NCBI GenBank assembly: GCA_947683425.1
Contig: CANTUQ010000325.1
Location: 1-64,000 of the forward strand
Reading direction: 5' to 3'
DNA: 64,000 nt
From: Excoecaria cochinchinensis
Lineage: Eukaryota > Streptophyta > Magnoliopsida > Malpighiales > Euphorbiaceae
In this document: positions 38,340-48,736 of the stretch, piece after piece
Position numbering within the stretch: the first letter of the stretch is position 1
Layout of the letters: each line of letters opens with the position of its first letter
Position numbers and translations under genes: made by a program
The notes under the pieces: generated by a model
Seen by the model: only the letters and a program-made list of their open reading frames with translations
Databases searched by the model: none
What the model was told of the DNA's origin: nothing

Positions 38340-41259
38340 TCAATTAGCTTCTCGAGATCCATCTGAGAGTTCAGATTCCTAAGGGAGGGAGAGACATAAT
38401 CAAACAAAGATATTAAATATTAACTCCATGCTTCGACAAAAGTCAATGAGTTATTCTTCTTCAGTTATTGATTGAAACAACTCAAAACAATTTTTTTTTT
38501 CTTTTTTAAGAAAACTTAAATGTTAAAATATTTCATTCTGCTCCTAGATTGTTTAATGCTGCAAAGCAATGCAAGTGTGCAAAAATGTAGATACAAAGAA
38601 AAGAAGAGAGATATACCCCTTCAGGAAGAGAAGCATGAGAAAGAGAATGAAGCTGGCAGCTTTCCATATTTGTGAGTAATTGGATTACAGTTTTTAGATG
38701 AGGTACACTGCAAAGATTCCAATTTCAATACATAAGCAATCAGATAAAAGAAATGAGAGCAGGGAAAAGTGGATCCTAAAGTTTATCACGATCAATGCAT
38801 GCATGCATCTTCTTTATTTCTTCCCACCAAAGGGAGGATATAAAACAAATATAATATGTTACATTATTACCAAAAAGACATTAAAATGAACAAAACCAAA
38901 TATGAGAGCATCAGTATTTTTATAACGCATCTAAAAAAACACTGTAGTGTGGCTCAGCCCAAAACTGGTAATAGTTGCCACATGGATCTCCATCCTCTTC
39001 CATCTTTATTATGCATGCTATTCACTTCATTGCAGCACATGATAAACGAGTTTTTGAATTGATGCCCGTTTCAACAGACCTTTGTGATTTCTATACTTGA
39101 GAATTCAAAATTCATGCTAAGAAAGAAAAAGGCCTTCAAGAAAGAGCAAGGGCAGCTGCTTGCAAAAGCATAGTGGCAGAAAGGGATTTATGTAACGAGC
39201 TGTACGTAGTCATGAAGGCTTTGTGGGGTTCCTAGGGTTATTTCCTGGTCCATCTATGACATGCATTTATATTAGACAGGAGTTCATGCATATAAACCCA
39301 ATGCATCTCTATGTATCCTCTCAAATAGAAATACTAAATTTCAAAGCACTACATTAGGAACTCAACCCTTTATAGTTTATAATCTGACATATCCAGATGT
39401 TGCTTATGAATTTAGGATAAGAATACATATGCACTACCTTTCCAGTCCATTTTCCATATGTGCATCCAAGGATGAAATCACCCGAGGCATCTGCTCTAAA
39501 ACCTTCAACACAATGAGGAAAGAGAGAAACAAAACAATAGAGAAACAATGAGAAAATAATATATAAAATTATCTAAGTTGCAGTCCCAACTCCAGTTAAC
39601 ATTTGAGGACAGGAGTTACATACTTGCTCAGTGTTCTTGATTGTAGAGGCTTTGGCTAGGAGGTTTTTTGGAAGCTTAGTTAGCTGGGCCTGCAAGTGTC
39701 CAAAATGATATATATTATGCACCACAATATAAAACTAGAAAGCAAGACATAAATTTATTCATATTCTTCCACCCTCTTCAGAATTGCATCATATAGATTC
39801 CTTTTATGTAGGCAACTGAGGAATAAATAATCTTATATGGTTGAAGAGAGAATGAAGGCATTCTACATTCATTATGAAACCAGACTGAGATAATGAAATA
39901 TGTTATTTCAACTCCCTTCTCAATGAATCTTCCTCGTGTTCAAAACAGTCCAGAGAAAGAAACTTCAGTTCAGGAGAATTAATAAGTAATAACAGATGAA
40001 AGACACTACAATTTGAACAAAATCAAGGTTCTAGCAAATCCATCAAAATGCAAATCCAGAACCAATCATATTAACCGGTAGAGGGATTGCCATCAACTAG
40101 TTTCTGTTTTTCCAGCAATTTGCCCCATGCATCCCCCCAGAAAACATAAACACTTTTACAAGGGAACTTAAGATACGTAAGAGTAAAATATTTGCACATT
40201 CACCACCTGTGATAACATTGCAAAAACTAATTTCTTGCCAAAAAAGAAGTATGTACTTTAATGCTCTTCTGTTGCCACCACAGATAAAGCTACTACACAA
40301 GCCATAAGGGACAATACATAAAAATGCACCTAAAATTGACAAAATTTAAGAGGGTAATAAGTACACTTTTGTCAAGATTAGGAGGTAATGTGTATGCATA
40401 ATTTCCAAGTTCAAACAGGCAATAGGTTATTTTTGCCAATTTCAAGCATGCAAAATGTTACTCGTAAAGTTCAGGGTTGTAACTAAATACTTTTGCCAAC
40501 TTCATGCGTGTTTTTATGTATTTTTCCCAAGCTACAATGAATCAAAGAAAAAGAGAGCCACAAAGCATTTTAATTTTAACTCAAAACCTGAAATAGACTA
40601 ACAAAACCATCATAATAGAAAAGTAAGGGGGGGAAAGAACGTAAATTAGGTCAATAAAAAATTCTTGAAGTTTAACCATACAAAGCAAAACAGAAGTTTC
40701 TAAATCCTGCATCTTTAGTCCCGTGTGATTTCCCAACTTTTTATCCCAACAATATATGTCCAAAAATAGCTAGGATGGTTCGCTTGCAGAGAATGCGTTC
40801 TTTGACTTTCCACTTCTAAATCCTGACATAATTAAAAACCAAATGTTTCTTTTTTCCAACCACTAGAAAGTCCCATACATAGGATAGGGGGTTCACCTAA
40901 AGAAATTATTTTCAATGATGAGATCCAATCAAGTTGAGGCTCCATAAAAGTAGAATAAGCTGATAGAATCTTCATTCCATCACTTAGCCAGCATTAGCAA
41001 CGCAACACCAAATCTAGTAAAGAAAATCATTCCACTCATACATGACTCCCTACAGTTCCTTACAATGGAAATAGCAAGGAAGAAATTGGAATATTTGTTT
41101 CATCCCAATAATCAAGGAATTCAGAAATTGAAAAGTTAGAAAAACGAGAGTAAATTTGAAAATTCAAAGTTGTGACAGAGAATGAAAACCCATAAGTGGG
41201 AAAACAGGGTGGATATGCAAAAACTAAATTTGATTGAGAAATGGATATGATGTGCAATG

Positions 41260-41297
<38 letters not shown>

Positions 41298-41483
41298 TAT
41301 TGCCTGGGAAGAAGAGGATTGTTGCATGAGATGAAGAAGATTGGAGGTAGATTGAAGGGCTTGTGAAATGTGTTCAGCAACGGTTGCTTTAGCTGTATCT
41401 TGTCTGGTGGTTCTGGTTTTTGAAGTCCCCTTAACAATTACGCTTCCTCCCGACATTGTTGAGCTTCCCATTGTTCTCTCCAT
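38340..41483 (-). CDS. TOM2B: TOM2B-like protein (tobamovirus multiplication 2B homologue)
   Basis: Small plant protein. In Arabidopsis the homologue TOM2B, a basic protein of about 122 aa, is a host factor needed for efficient tobamovirus multiplication; its molecular role is not established. Five coding exons are 41304-41483, 39624-39689, 39438-39502, 38617-38707 and 38340-38378, giving 146 aa in an unbroken frame. The conserved core runs from TVAEHISQALQSTSNLLHLM (residues about 34-53) through LPKNLLAKAS, IKNTEQVLEQMPRVISSLDAH and LKTVIQLL to HSLSHASLPEG. It looks helical, with no signal peptide or membrane span. The N-terminus is basic and Ser/Thr-rich. A second in-frame Met lies at residue 5 (MGSSTMSGG), so either start is possible. 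Intron 1 (1.6 kb) appears to begin with GC: exon 1 ends CCCAG followed by GCAATA, then a CT run, with no usable GT in frame. The family call rests on recalled conservation. Confidence 0.8.
41263..41295. repeat. (GA)n microsatellite at the 5' end of intron 1
   Basis: About 16 GA units (CT on the coding strand) start nine bases inside intron 1 of the TOM2B-like gene. The resulting pyrimidine run lies beside the unusual GC donor. Confidence 0.9.
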
Positions 41484-41619
41484 TTCCCAAAATTTACACT
41501 GACATTTTTTTTAACTATTCTTGTTAGCTAAGCTAATGGACACCCAAAGTTCTTAGTTGTAACAAATGAGTGCTGCAATTCTATTTTTAGTTTTGGTAGA
41601 AATTTGATTTTACTCTTTG

Positions 41620-41651
41620 CTTCATTATTATTATTATTATTATTATTATTA
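41620..41651. repeat. (ATT)n microsatellite
   Basis: About nine ATT/TTA triplets lie upstream of the TOM2B-like start codon, in the presumed intron of its 5' untranslated region. Confidence 0.85.
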
Positions 41652-41817
41652 ACAGAAAAGAGAATTTCTTAGAGCTGGTGCACAAGAAAAAAGAGCTAAA
41701 CTGATCACAATTAGAATTGAATCCAACAGCAAAAACTCACCAATAAATCCATAATAATTACACAGCAAATTACAAAAACCAAAAATCCAAAATCAAATAA
41801 GCACAGATACCTACTTA

Positions 41818-41945
41818 CCTAGTTAGGTATCTAATTTCTACGTCTTTCCTTTTCCAGCGGCTGCTGGGAATCACAACTTCACCTTTAAGGTTGCTGGCGA
41901 CGCTGTCGCCTTCGTTGGTGGAGATCGGGGGCAAAATGGAGAGTG
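41818..41945 (-). other. Probable 5' untranslated first exon of the TOM2B-like gene
   Basis: This is a GC-richer island in AT-rich surroundings. On the minus strand it ends AACTAG followed by GTAAGT, a strong donor, and a pyrimidine-rich region precedes the coding exon at 41483. This fits a leader exon and leader intron, common in plant housekeeping genes. There is no in-frame ATG in the part I read. The upstream border is a guess. Confidence 0.45.
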
Positions 41946-44640
41946 AGTTTTTGATTTAAGGATTTTGTTTTCGGAGGTTAGTTTCGGTTTTTTAATCAAT
42001 TAACCATTAAGAAAAGTTTCCTAATATTTAAATATAATAAATTATATAAATTGCAAAAAGTTTTTCAATTGTTGAATTATAAATGTAATAAAATAAATAT
42101 AATTCCAAACAAGTTTCATAATAAAAATATAAACATAGTATGATAGTATACTACATGCTAGTAACTATAGTTGATTTTAATTATTCATTTTTATGTACAT
42201 ACATTCTTTTTTTTTTCATTTTTAACTAAACCTAAACATAATTCTATACATTGCAACATGTTACAAATACATAATTCTATTTATAATAAATTCTAATTCT
42301 TAATCTTTTGGATACATAATCTATTCCATATTGCTACTAATACATATATTTATTAATATGATTGTTTTGAATAACAATAAATTGTTATCTAACTGGAAAA
42401 ATCAAAAAAAAATGTCAACTTCATTTGATCACCATTTGAATTCAATTGTTATTGAAAAATAATACAAAAGGGTGGATAATATTATCAATTAATATTATTT
42501 TTGGTTGGGAAAAAGTACAAAAGTTAAGAAAATGTAATAAATTAATTCACAAATTCAGCTAAAGAGCAACCACAAAATATTAATATTTTGAATAATATAT
42601 ATATTAAAAAATTAAATGTGAATTAATTTTAACCGGCAGTTTTTTTTAGAGGGGTCGAATTTAAATCGTAACTGTTATATGAAAAATTAATAATGCAAAA
42701 AATCGATCTACAAAAATCAATTTGGTCTCGAATTGGTCTATAAAATTAGTTTTTCAGTAAATATAGAACAAAATATACATGACTTTTAAAAAAATATATA
42801 TATAAATCCTATTTGATTCGAATTTATCATGTTTTGATATTACAAATTTAGGGTGCCATATCATTGTTAGAAAAATTTAGAAACTAAATGAATTATTGAA
42901 ACAAGCTTGTGGAGTACATATGTTATGTATTAGGCCAATCTAAATAGTAATATATGAAGTCTATAAATCCAAAATTTATTTAGCCATAAGTTACATTTTC
43001 ATTGTACTCCTACAAATTATCCATTCGTTCTTTTTTTCTTTGATATATTGTCGAAATTTTATCCCAACTCAAATTTTATTAAAAAAATTCACAAGCAATT
43101 AAAAATTATAGAAAAAAAAAAAACAAGATGTTTCTTTTACTCATTCCAAGAGATCTGAAAATATTTGAAATATTCTAGTTGATTTCTATGTTGCAATAAT
43201 TAGTGAAAATAATTTGAAAATCAACTGCAGTTTAAATGATTAAAAATCTAGTTACTATTTCAAATGATTAGCATTAGAATCCACCCTCTCTCGCCCCAAA
43301 ATATATATATATATAGAAAAAGAATTGATTACAAAAAAATATTTTTCACGTATGAATTTTGAGAACATTAAAATCAGGTTGCTAAACATAATAACAATGC
43401 CCAAAACAAGCTACATTTTGCAATTCTCACTGAAAAAAATAATTCTTCCAACTCAAAGCACTCATGCTCGTGTTCATGCAAAATCTGTCATTCTGATCCT
43501 CTACAAATATAATGGAACTTTGAGTTTCAAGTTTAGTGCACATCGAAACTCTTGAAGAGATCCTTTTTTATAATCCTGCTCTACGTCTAGATGCAGCAAA
43601 GGGTAACAGACTCTTACTGTGATTGTTCCTCATCCAACAATCATAATCAAGCAATGTTAATGAAGTTAAATTTCATGACTCTACTCTCAGGATTCCAACT
43701 AAATATATGCATCATTTGCCACCTTTAGTTTCTGTAGGGCAACCTATTTGCCCCTTTGCTTCTGTCTTCACCATAAACTTAATAACTGGCTTCAATTCTT
43801 GGACGGAATGTAGAATAATACTTATGTACTGATAATATTCTCGAAAAAAATTCCGTAATTTGTTAACTGTAAAAAAAAAAAATTTACGTATATTCCGACG
43901 ATCAAATAAGTATTTTGACTAAAATATAAAAAATATAATATAATTGAAAAATAGATTCAGTCTAGTAAAAATACCTGAATTCTTACTATTCATATATTAG
44001 AGAATCAGTGTTGTAATAGAAATCAGATCCTAAAAAGAATAGGACTCGTAAATTTTTAATTTATCATTAACTCCCGGTAGAGTTATATATTAAATTGAAT
44101 TAGATTTGTTATCATGTACTATCATAATTTTCCCTTAATTAAGCATTAACATCAGATCTAACTGTTATTACAAGACGAGCTCCTTCATGTTTTATTCTTT
44201 ACTCCAAAGGTGCGTTTTCCCCAAATGGCAGGGTAAGCAGTTGAGAATCAAATCTTACTATTTTACATCTGATGACAAAATTCACAGTTTTATACTCTGG
44301 ACTAATATACCAATGGTTTCACTAAACTTCACTTGCAGTCAAAACTTAAAACCTCCGAAATTCAAAAGTGCGCAACGAAGTTACAGAAAACTATCACCAC
44401 AAAGCAGAGGCAAAGTTCACTAGCTTCCAAAACAAACCAGTTACACTTCCATGGACCATTCATTTTCTCAACATATTTTCAATTGAATAAGAAGAGTACA
44501 TATATAAATGCTTGTCAAATACTTTCCAACCGAGCCTATGCCATTCTACTATATTTTATACTACAACGTGGAATAGATTCACCTAAACTGAAAGCTCAAC
44601 ACTATACGATCAAAACAAGCAAGTAATTGATGGCAGATAT
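41946..44640. other. AT-rich intergenic region, no gene seen
   Basis: About 2.7 kb contains no coding frame with codon continuity or recognisable motifs. The sequence is very AT-rich with poly-A and poly-T runs. A stretch around 43860-44100, with repeated AT-rich words, resembles decayed non-coding transposon sequence, but I found no terminal repeats or target duplications. Confidence 0.5.
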
Positions 44641-44651
44641 TCCCAACCTTG

Positions 44652-45764
44652 TTAAGAAGATGCAGCAGCTTTGATAGCCCTTTGCAACTCATTTTCCAAC
44701 TCACTTACTGGATTTGCAGGCTTCTTCAATTCTGTTTGCCGATTTCCTTCTTCATTTTTCTTGCTTCTCCATTGCTCAAACTCCCCCAACCTATCACTCA
44801 AAGCAGGAACCACATTCTTCACAGCTCCACGGCTTGAGATTCCTGATCTCATGTCCTCCACACACTGTTTCATATCCCTATTTTCCTTCTCTATGATCTC
44901 CAAATCCCTTCTCATCCAAAAGCACATTCCTTTCAACAACTCCACCTCGCCACAATTACTTGCGTTGCTCTTTTCTTTTACTTCTTTCACCTCTTCAACA
45001 CTTTCTAAGCCAATCTTATTCAAAGTCAAATAAGGCATTTTAGTCCCCAAATCACCAGGCAGATTCAGAACCCACCTCAAATTCACCTTCACCCTTTTGC
45101 TCAGTGGCAGCTCTGTCCTTGCTTTGACAGCAGCTCCTCTCAAAAACCCACCTTTCTTTCTATCTGCCCACAACAATTGCCTGATATTAGGAGCATAAAC
45201 TCCACCAATATCCTTAGGGTTTTCAAATCCTAGCTTCTCTTTTCCAGCCAATGGCTCCAATTTCACTTCCTGCCAACCCAATGGCCCATCTGGGGCAGAC
45301 CCATTTCCGAACTCGGAATTCGAAGGCGATGTAGAATCCATCAGAGGCTCAGAATTAGAATGAGGATCAGAGTTTGTCCTTTTGCGAAGAGAGAAATGGC
45401 CAAATTGGGGCTTAAAATGGAGAGAGAAAGTAGGAACAATGGTATTGGGGTTTGCAGTTGAAAGAGAGAAATGGGCAGAGAAAACAAGAGGAGAATTGTG
45501 AGGGGAGCCAAACAGGCCTAATCCAGACTTGAGATAGAAAGAGAAAGGAGAAAAGGAAGTAGAAGGAGTATAGGCAAATTTGACAGAAGGCCCAGAAGAA
45601 AAATTAGTGGAGAGAGCAAAGGAGAGGTCAGAGAAAGAATTAGTAGAAGTTGTGAATATGGAAGTGAGAGGCTGATTGAATATTGAAATTGGGAGTTTGG
45701 CTTTGATGAGAGGGTTGCGATCGGAGTGATGATGATCATCTGGAAGATTGAGGGAAAGCTTCAT
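44652..45764 (-). CDS. Plant-specific protein of unknown function, intronless
   Basis: A single open frame of 370 codons with low Ser/Phe bias only at its start. Residues 1-25 include a short acidic/His patch (LPDDHHHSD) and a basic-hydrophobic segment. Residues about 22-130 alternate hydrophobic and polar residues (LSFALSTNFSSGPSVKFAY, FSPFSFYLKSGLGLFGSP, SLHFKPQFGHFSL), which suggests a beta-rich domain. Residues 160-255 hold a conserved-looking stretch (GWQEVKLEP, PNIRQLLWADRKKGG, KARTELPLSKRVKVNLRW). Residues 275-310 are charged and probably helical or coiled coil (CFWMRRDLEIIEKENRDM). I recall an Arabidopsis family with the same KAKVP, FFESGPSLK and FKPQFGDFS pattern and misleading database names, but no established function. 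I do not assign one. The start is the first ATG, and an A-rich leader lies upstream. Confidence 0.85.
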   Translation of the reverse strand: MKLSLNLPDDHHHSDRNPLIKAKLPISIFNQPLTSIFTTSTNSFSDLSFALSTNFSSGPSVKFAYTPSTSFSPFSFYLKSGLGLFGSPHNSPLVFSAHFSLSTANPNTIVPTFSLHFKPQFGHFSLRKRTNSDPHSNSEPLMDSTSPSNSEFGNGSAPDGPLGWQEVKLEPLAGKEKLGFENPKDIGGVYAPNIRQLLWADRKKGGFLRGAAVKARTELPLSKRVKVNLRWVLNLPGDLGTKMPYLTLNKIGLESVEEVKEVKEKSNASNCGEVELLKGMCFWMRRDLEIIEKENRDMKQCVEDMRSGISSRGAVKNVVPALSDRLGEFEQWRSKKNEEGNRQTELKKPANPVSELENELQRAIKAAASS

Positions 45765-46420
45765 CCTTTTTAAAGTTTGATTTGTGAATTATTTCTGGGG
45801 AATTATGGGTTCAGAGCGTTGAAGAGAATTTGATTGGGGTTGAAGGTGCTGGGCAGAGAAAGAGAAGTAAAGAGAAACTATAATTTTGTATGGCTAAGGA
45901 ATTGGTGTGGAAGAGTGGGGACATCACATCCACCATTCCATTCTGTGATCTGTTGAAATCATCAAACGTCTTGATATTACCTTTTTTTTCCCTATGCATT
46001 TGATTTTTGAGCCTTTGATTATAATAAAAATTAAATCTCAACCGTTAAATGATGTAACTTAGCCCTTGATTTCTAATCATGTGAAAATGGATTATGTTCT
46101 TTGCATTTTTGCAATTATTAGATTTCTTTTTAAGAATAATATATTCTTTTGAGCTTGAATTTATAAATATTTTTTTATGCCAAGTTTTTTTAAGCTTTTA
46201 TTTGCAAATTAGGACTTTAAATAAATCTTGTTTTTATCAAAAATATGCCATTCAATCTCTGATTTTGAAGGCTTCATTTCGAATTGTCTCTCTTTGTAAA
46301 CTAAATTTCATAACGTGTCCAAAAATAAATCAGCTTCCAAATAAAGTTGCTCACTCTTTGATTACGATGGTTTTACACTTTTATTATATGAAAATCCATG
46401 CATTTGCAGATTCACTTCAA

Positions 46421-47120
46421 TTATACATGTCAAAATTAACCCAAACCTAACAATTCATCCAAACCCACCCAAGAAAAATTAACTCAAACCAAACCCAACT
46501 AAAAAATTGACCCATTTAAACCCACCCAAAATCTACACACATAAAATACAACCCATTTGACTCATTTTTCCTTGACCCAATGGGTGTTTTTTTTTTCATT
46601 ATTTCTTGAATATTAAAAATTTTTGTTTTAATGAACAAGATTTTTTGATTATACTGTCCCGCTGTGTTATTATTATGTAATGTGCATACATATTTTGAAA
46701 GACATTAATATAACCATGGAAAAGAAAAGGATGAGCTAACTAGTGAATAGTAAAATCTAGGAGTGAGAAAAAAATCGCTAGACTTGGTTAACCGAAAAAC
46801 CGAATCGAAATCGATCCGAAAAATATGTTAACCGAACATATTACATAATATGTATACATATTACATAATAATAATACAGCGGGACAGTATAATCAAAAAA
46901 TCTTGTTCATTAAAACAAAAATTTTTAATATTCAAGAAATAATGAAAAAAAAAACATCCATTGGGTTAAGGAAGAATGACCAAAATGGGTTGTATTTTAT
47001 GTGGGTAGATTTTGGGTGAATTTAAATGGGTCAATTTTTTAGTTGGGTTGAGTTTAGGTCAATTTTTCTTGAGTGGGTTTGGGTGAATTGTTGGGTTTGG
47101 ATTAATTTTGACATGTATAA
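46421..47120. mobile_element. 700-bp foldback element (MITE-like), long inverted arms
   Basis: Two arms of about 275 bp (46421-46697 and 46846-47120) are largely reverse complements around a loop of about 150 bp. The outer 19 bases, TTATACATGTCAAAATTAA, are perfectly mirrored at the right end. Inner matches include CTGTCCCGCTGT against ACAGCGGGACAG, and AACAAGATTTTTTGATTATA with its complement. Each arm has a subterminal field rich in AACCCA or TGGGTT words. No open frame is present, so it would be non-autonomous. I see no convincing target-site duplication, so the superfamily is unassigned. The right end lies about 43 bp before the snoRNA promoter motifs. Confidence 0.75.
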
Positions 47121-47163
47121 GCATAATTCTAAACTTGCTCCAAAACAAATAAATAAATAAAAA

Positions 47164-47314
47164 GGGCCTTTGTAGGTAGAAAATGGGCTGGACTTGCAGG
47201 CAAATATGAAAACATGTGCGGGCCGATACTCAAACCCAGGAACAAGTCACGTGATAACTGGAATTAGGGTTTTGCCATAGGATCTGCTATTTTTGCTTTT
47301 GCTTCGATAAATAG
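47164..47314 (+). promoter_or_regulatory. snoRNA cluster promoter: site II, G-box, telo-box, TATA-like
   Basis: Reading toward the snoRNAs: GGGCC at 47164 and TGGGCT at 47184-47189 (site II type TGGGCY), GGGCC again near 47220, CACGTG (G-box) at 47248-47253, TTAGGGTTTT (telo-box, reverse of AAAACCCTAA) at 47264-47273, and GATAAATAG (TATA-like) at 47306-47314. Telo-boxes with site II elements are the known signature of plant snoRNA and ribosomal-protein promoters, which supports co-transcription of the six snoRNAs downstream. Confidence 0.72.
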
Positions 47315-47454
47315 AGTGGTCGAGCACCTTTCAGCTGCCATGAGTAGGTTTTGTAGTTGCCCTTGTGAGTCGGAGCTGTTTGTGGATACTCGATATTTCT
47401 TTGTGAAACTTGTTTCTCAGTCATTCTATACTCTAAAGATTTCTGATTGGGTCT

Positions 47455-47547
47455 TGCTATGATGAAAATGTACTCGTGTTCTAGAGACGGTTCTCTTTGG
47501 AACCCGTCTTTGATGGCAATACAACTCTCTAAGAAGTTCTGAGCTCA
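47455..47547 (+). ncRNA. Box C/D snoRNA, type A copy 1 (18S guide)
   Basis: C box ATGATGA at 47459-47465, D box CTGA at 47539-47542, and a C'-like TGATGG near 47511. The guide just upstream of the D box, ACTCTCTAAGAAGTT, is complementary to the universal 18S segment CTTCTTAGAG. By the five-base rule the methylated base would be the U next to the following C in CUUCUU. The animal snoRNA aimed at this 18S segment is U61, so this may be its plant counterpart. The rRNA was recalled, not aligned. Copy 2 lies at 48170-48266. Confidence 0.72.
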
Positions 47548-47601
47548 GGCTCAATCTCTATGATTATGGTTTTTATTTTTGTTCATAACTTTTTGAGGTT
47601 T

Positions 47602-47694
47602 AATGGCGAGGTGAAGATAGAAATTCATAAGTCTGTCAATCCACTGACAACGGTGTGATGTTATTATGAATCCCGACAGGTTCTGATCGCCATT
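47602..47694 (+). ncRNA. Box C/D snoRNA, type B copy 1
   Basis: A perfect 8-bp terminal stem, AATGGCGA at 47602-47609 with TCGCCATT at 47687-47694, encloses a C box variant GTGAAGA and a D box CTGA at 47683-47686. An internal D' CTGA at 47644-47647 and C' GTGATGT near 47655 complete the bipartite layout. The guide next to D, GAATCCCGACAGGTT, is perfectly conserved in copy 2, which shows it is under constraint. I could not match it to an rRNA segment from memory, so the target is open. Confidence 0.72.
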
Positions 47695-47820
47695 TACCCC
47701 TCAATTTCACCATATGATCTCCATTTTTTTAATTGTTTTTGTCAATTTTCGAAAATTGGTTTTGTTTAGTGAGTAGGTTTCTTTTTCAAAATTTTTATAG
47801 TCTAATGGTTATATTGATAA

Positions 47821-47909
47821 TAGGGTAGATGATGAATCTCATATTTAATGGGTAATTTGCATCTGAATTTATTATTGATGCTATATCACCTTGGAGACCT
47901 GATGCCCTT
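47821..47909 (+). ncRNA. Box C/D snoRNA, type C copy 1 (18S and 25S guides)
   Basis: C box ATGATGA at 47829-47835, D' CTGA at 47863-47866, C' TGATGC near 47877, and D CTGA at 47899-47902. A short terminal stem forms between AGGGTA and TGCCCT. The guide before D', GGGTAATTTGC, is complementary to 18S GCAAATTACCC, the segment targeted by animal U16. The guide before D, TCACCTTGGAGAC, is complementary to 25S GTCTCCAAGGTGA. The rRNA segments are recalled. Both guides are identical in copy 2. Confidence 0.85.
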
Positions 47910-48169
47910 AAAAATTTCACTTGGTTTTGTTTGTTAAGTTAGAAATTGATGTAATTTTGGATAGTAGTTCAAAGCTGTTGTTGCAATATTGTCTGTGTTC
48001 TTATTTTGGGTATAATTATGATTCTTATATGCACCAGTTTTGGTGCGAATTGTGCCCTTTTTGCTGCTATAAATATCCTTTCCGGTATTGGTATTTGCAG
48101 CAGCTCTTGTTACCCTCTGTATTGAATTTTAAAAATTTTCTGTGTCAAATCTTGTCTAATTTAATTGAT

Positions 48170-48266
48170 AATGCTGTGATGAACCTGTATCTGTGTTCCA
48201 GAGGCGGATCTCTTTTGAGCCTGTCTTTGATGGTTAACACAACCCTCTAAGAAGTTCTGAGCTGAT
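48170..48266 (+). ncRNA. Box C/D snoRNA, type A copy 2 (18S guide)
   Basis: C box GTGATGA at 48176-48182, D box CTGA at 48257-48260, and a C'-like TTTGATGG near 48227. The guide ACCCTCTAAGAAGTT extends the complementarity to the conserved 18S CTTCTTAGAGGG by one or two pairs beyond copy 1. The regions outside the guide and boxes have diverged from copy 1, as expected for an old duplicate under selection. Confidence 0.76.
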
Positions 48267-48402
48267 AATCCTTTATTTTTATGTTTTCTTTTGTGTAAAT
48301 TTAGTATCTTTTTCAATTTATTTGGGTATTTTTTGTTGCCAAATTTTTTCACTATATTTGTTGATAGAGTTTTGTGGGTTATGAGTCAGTTTTTGAGGTT
48401 TA

Positions 48403-48495
48403 AGAGCAAAGTGAAGATAGAAATTCATTAGTCAATGAACTGACTAGGCAATGGTGTGATGTTGCCATGAATCCCGACAGGTTCTGATTGTAGTA
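48403..48495 (+). ncRNA. Box C/D snoRNA, type B copy 2
   Basis: C box GTGAAGA at 48411-48417, D' CTGA near 48440, C' GTGATGT near 48456, and D CTGA at 48484-48487. The guide GAATCCCGACAGGTT is the same as in copy 1, and AAGATAGAAATTCAT after the C box is also shared. The terminal stem of copy 1 is not preserved here. Maturation may therefore be weaker, or the ends may differ. Confidence 0.66.
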
Positions 48496-48648
48496 TAACC
48501 CTCAAACGTAGCGTTAGTATTCTCATTCATGTCAAATAAGTAAAGCATATGTTTTGTTTATCAATGCTAATGTGGATTTTCTGTAGCAACTTCATAATAT
48601 AAAAGTCTGTGTGGAAGAATGGTAGCACTGTAATCTCTGTTTTGCTAT

Positions 48649-48736
48649 AGGGGCAAGTGATGAATCTTGTGTTTAATGGGTAATTTGCATCTGATTATAC
48701 ATTGATGCTATATCACCTTGGAGACCTGATGCCCTC
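48649..48736 (+). ncRNA. Box C/D snoRNA, type C copy 2 (18S and 25S guides)
   Basis: C box GTGATGA at 48657-48663, D' CTGA near 48691, C' TTGATGC near 48702, and D CTGA at 48726-48729. The terminal stem is GGGCA with TGCCC. The D' guide (GGGTAATTTGCAT) and D guide (TATATCACCTTGGAGAC) are identical to copy 1, while the bases between boxes differ. It is the last snoRNA I can recognise in the cluster. The next 660 bp to the peroxidase 3' end show no further C/D pair. Confidence 0.85.

Noticed and set aside
47341..47454. Possible extra snoRNA before type A
   Set aside because: A CTGA-like motif occurs near 47442 but there is no matching C box or stem, and the stretch has no duplicate in the second half of the cluster. 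Treated as leader.
47921..48250. 109-codon frame on the + strand
   Set aside because: It crosses snoRNA copy A' and spacer, is Cys/Phe/Leu-rich low complexity, and has no family resemblance.
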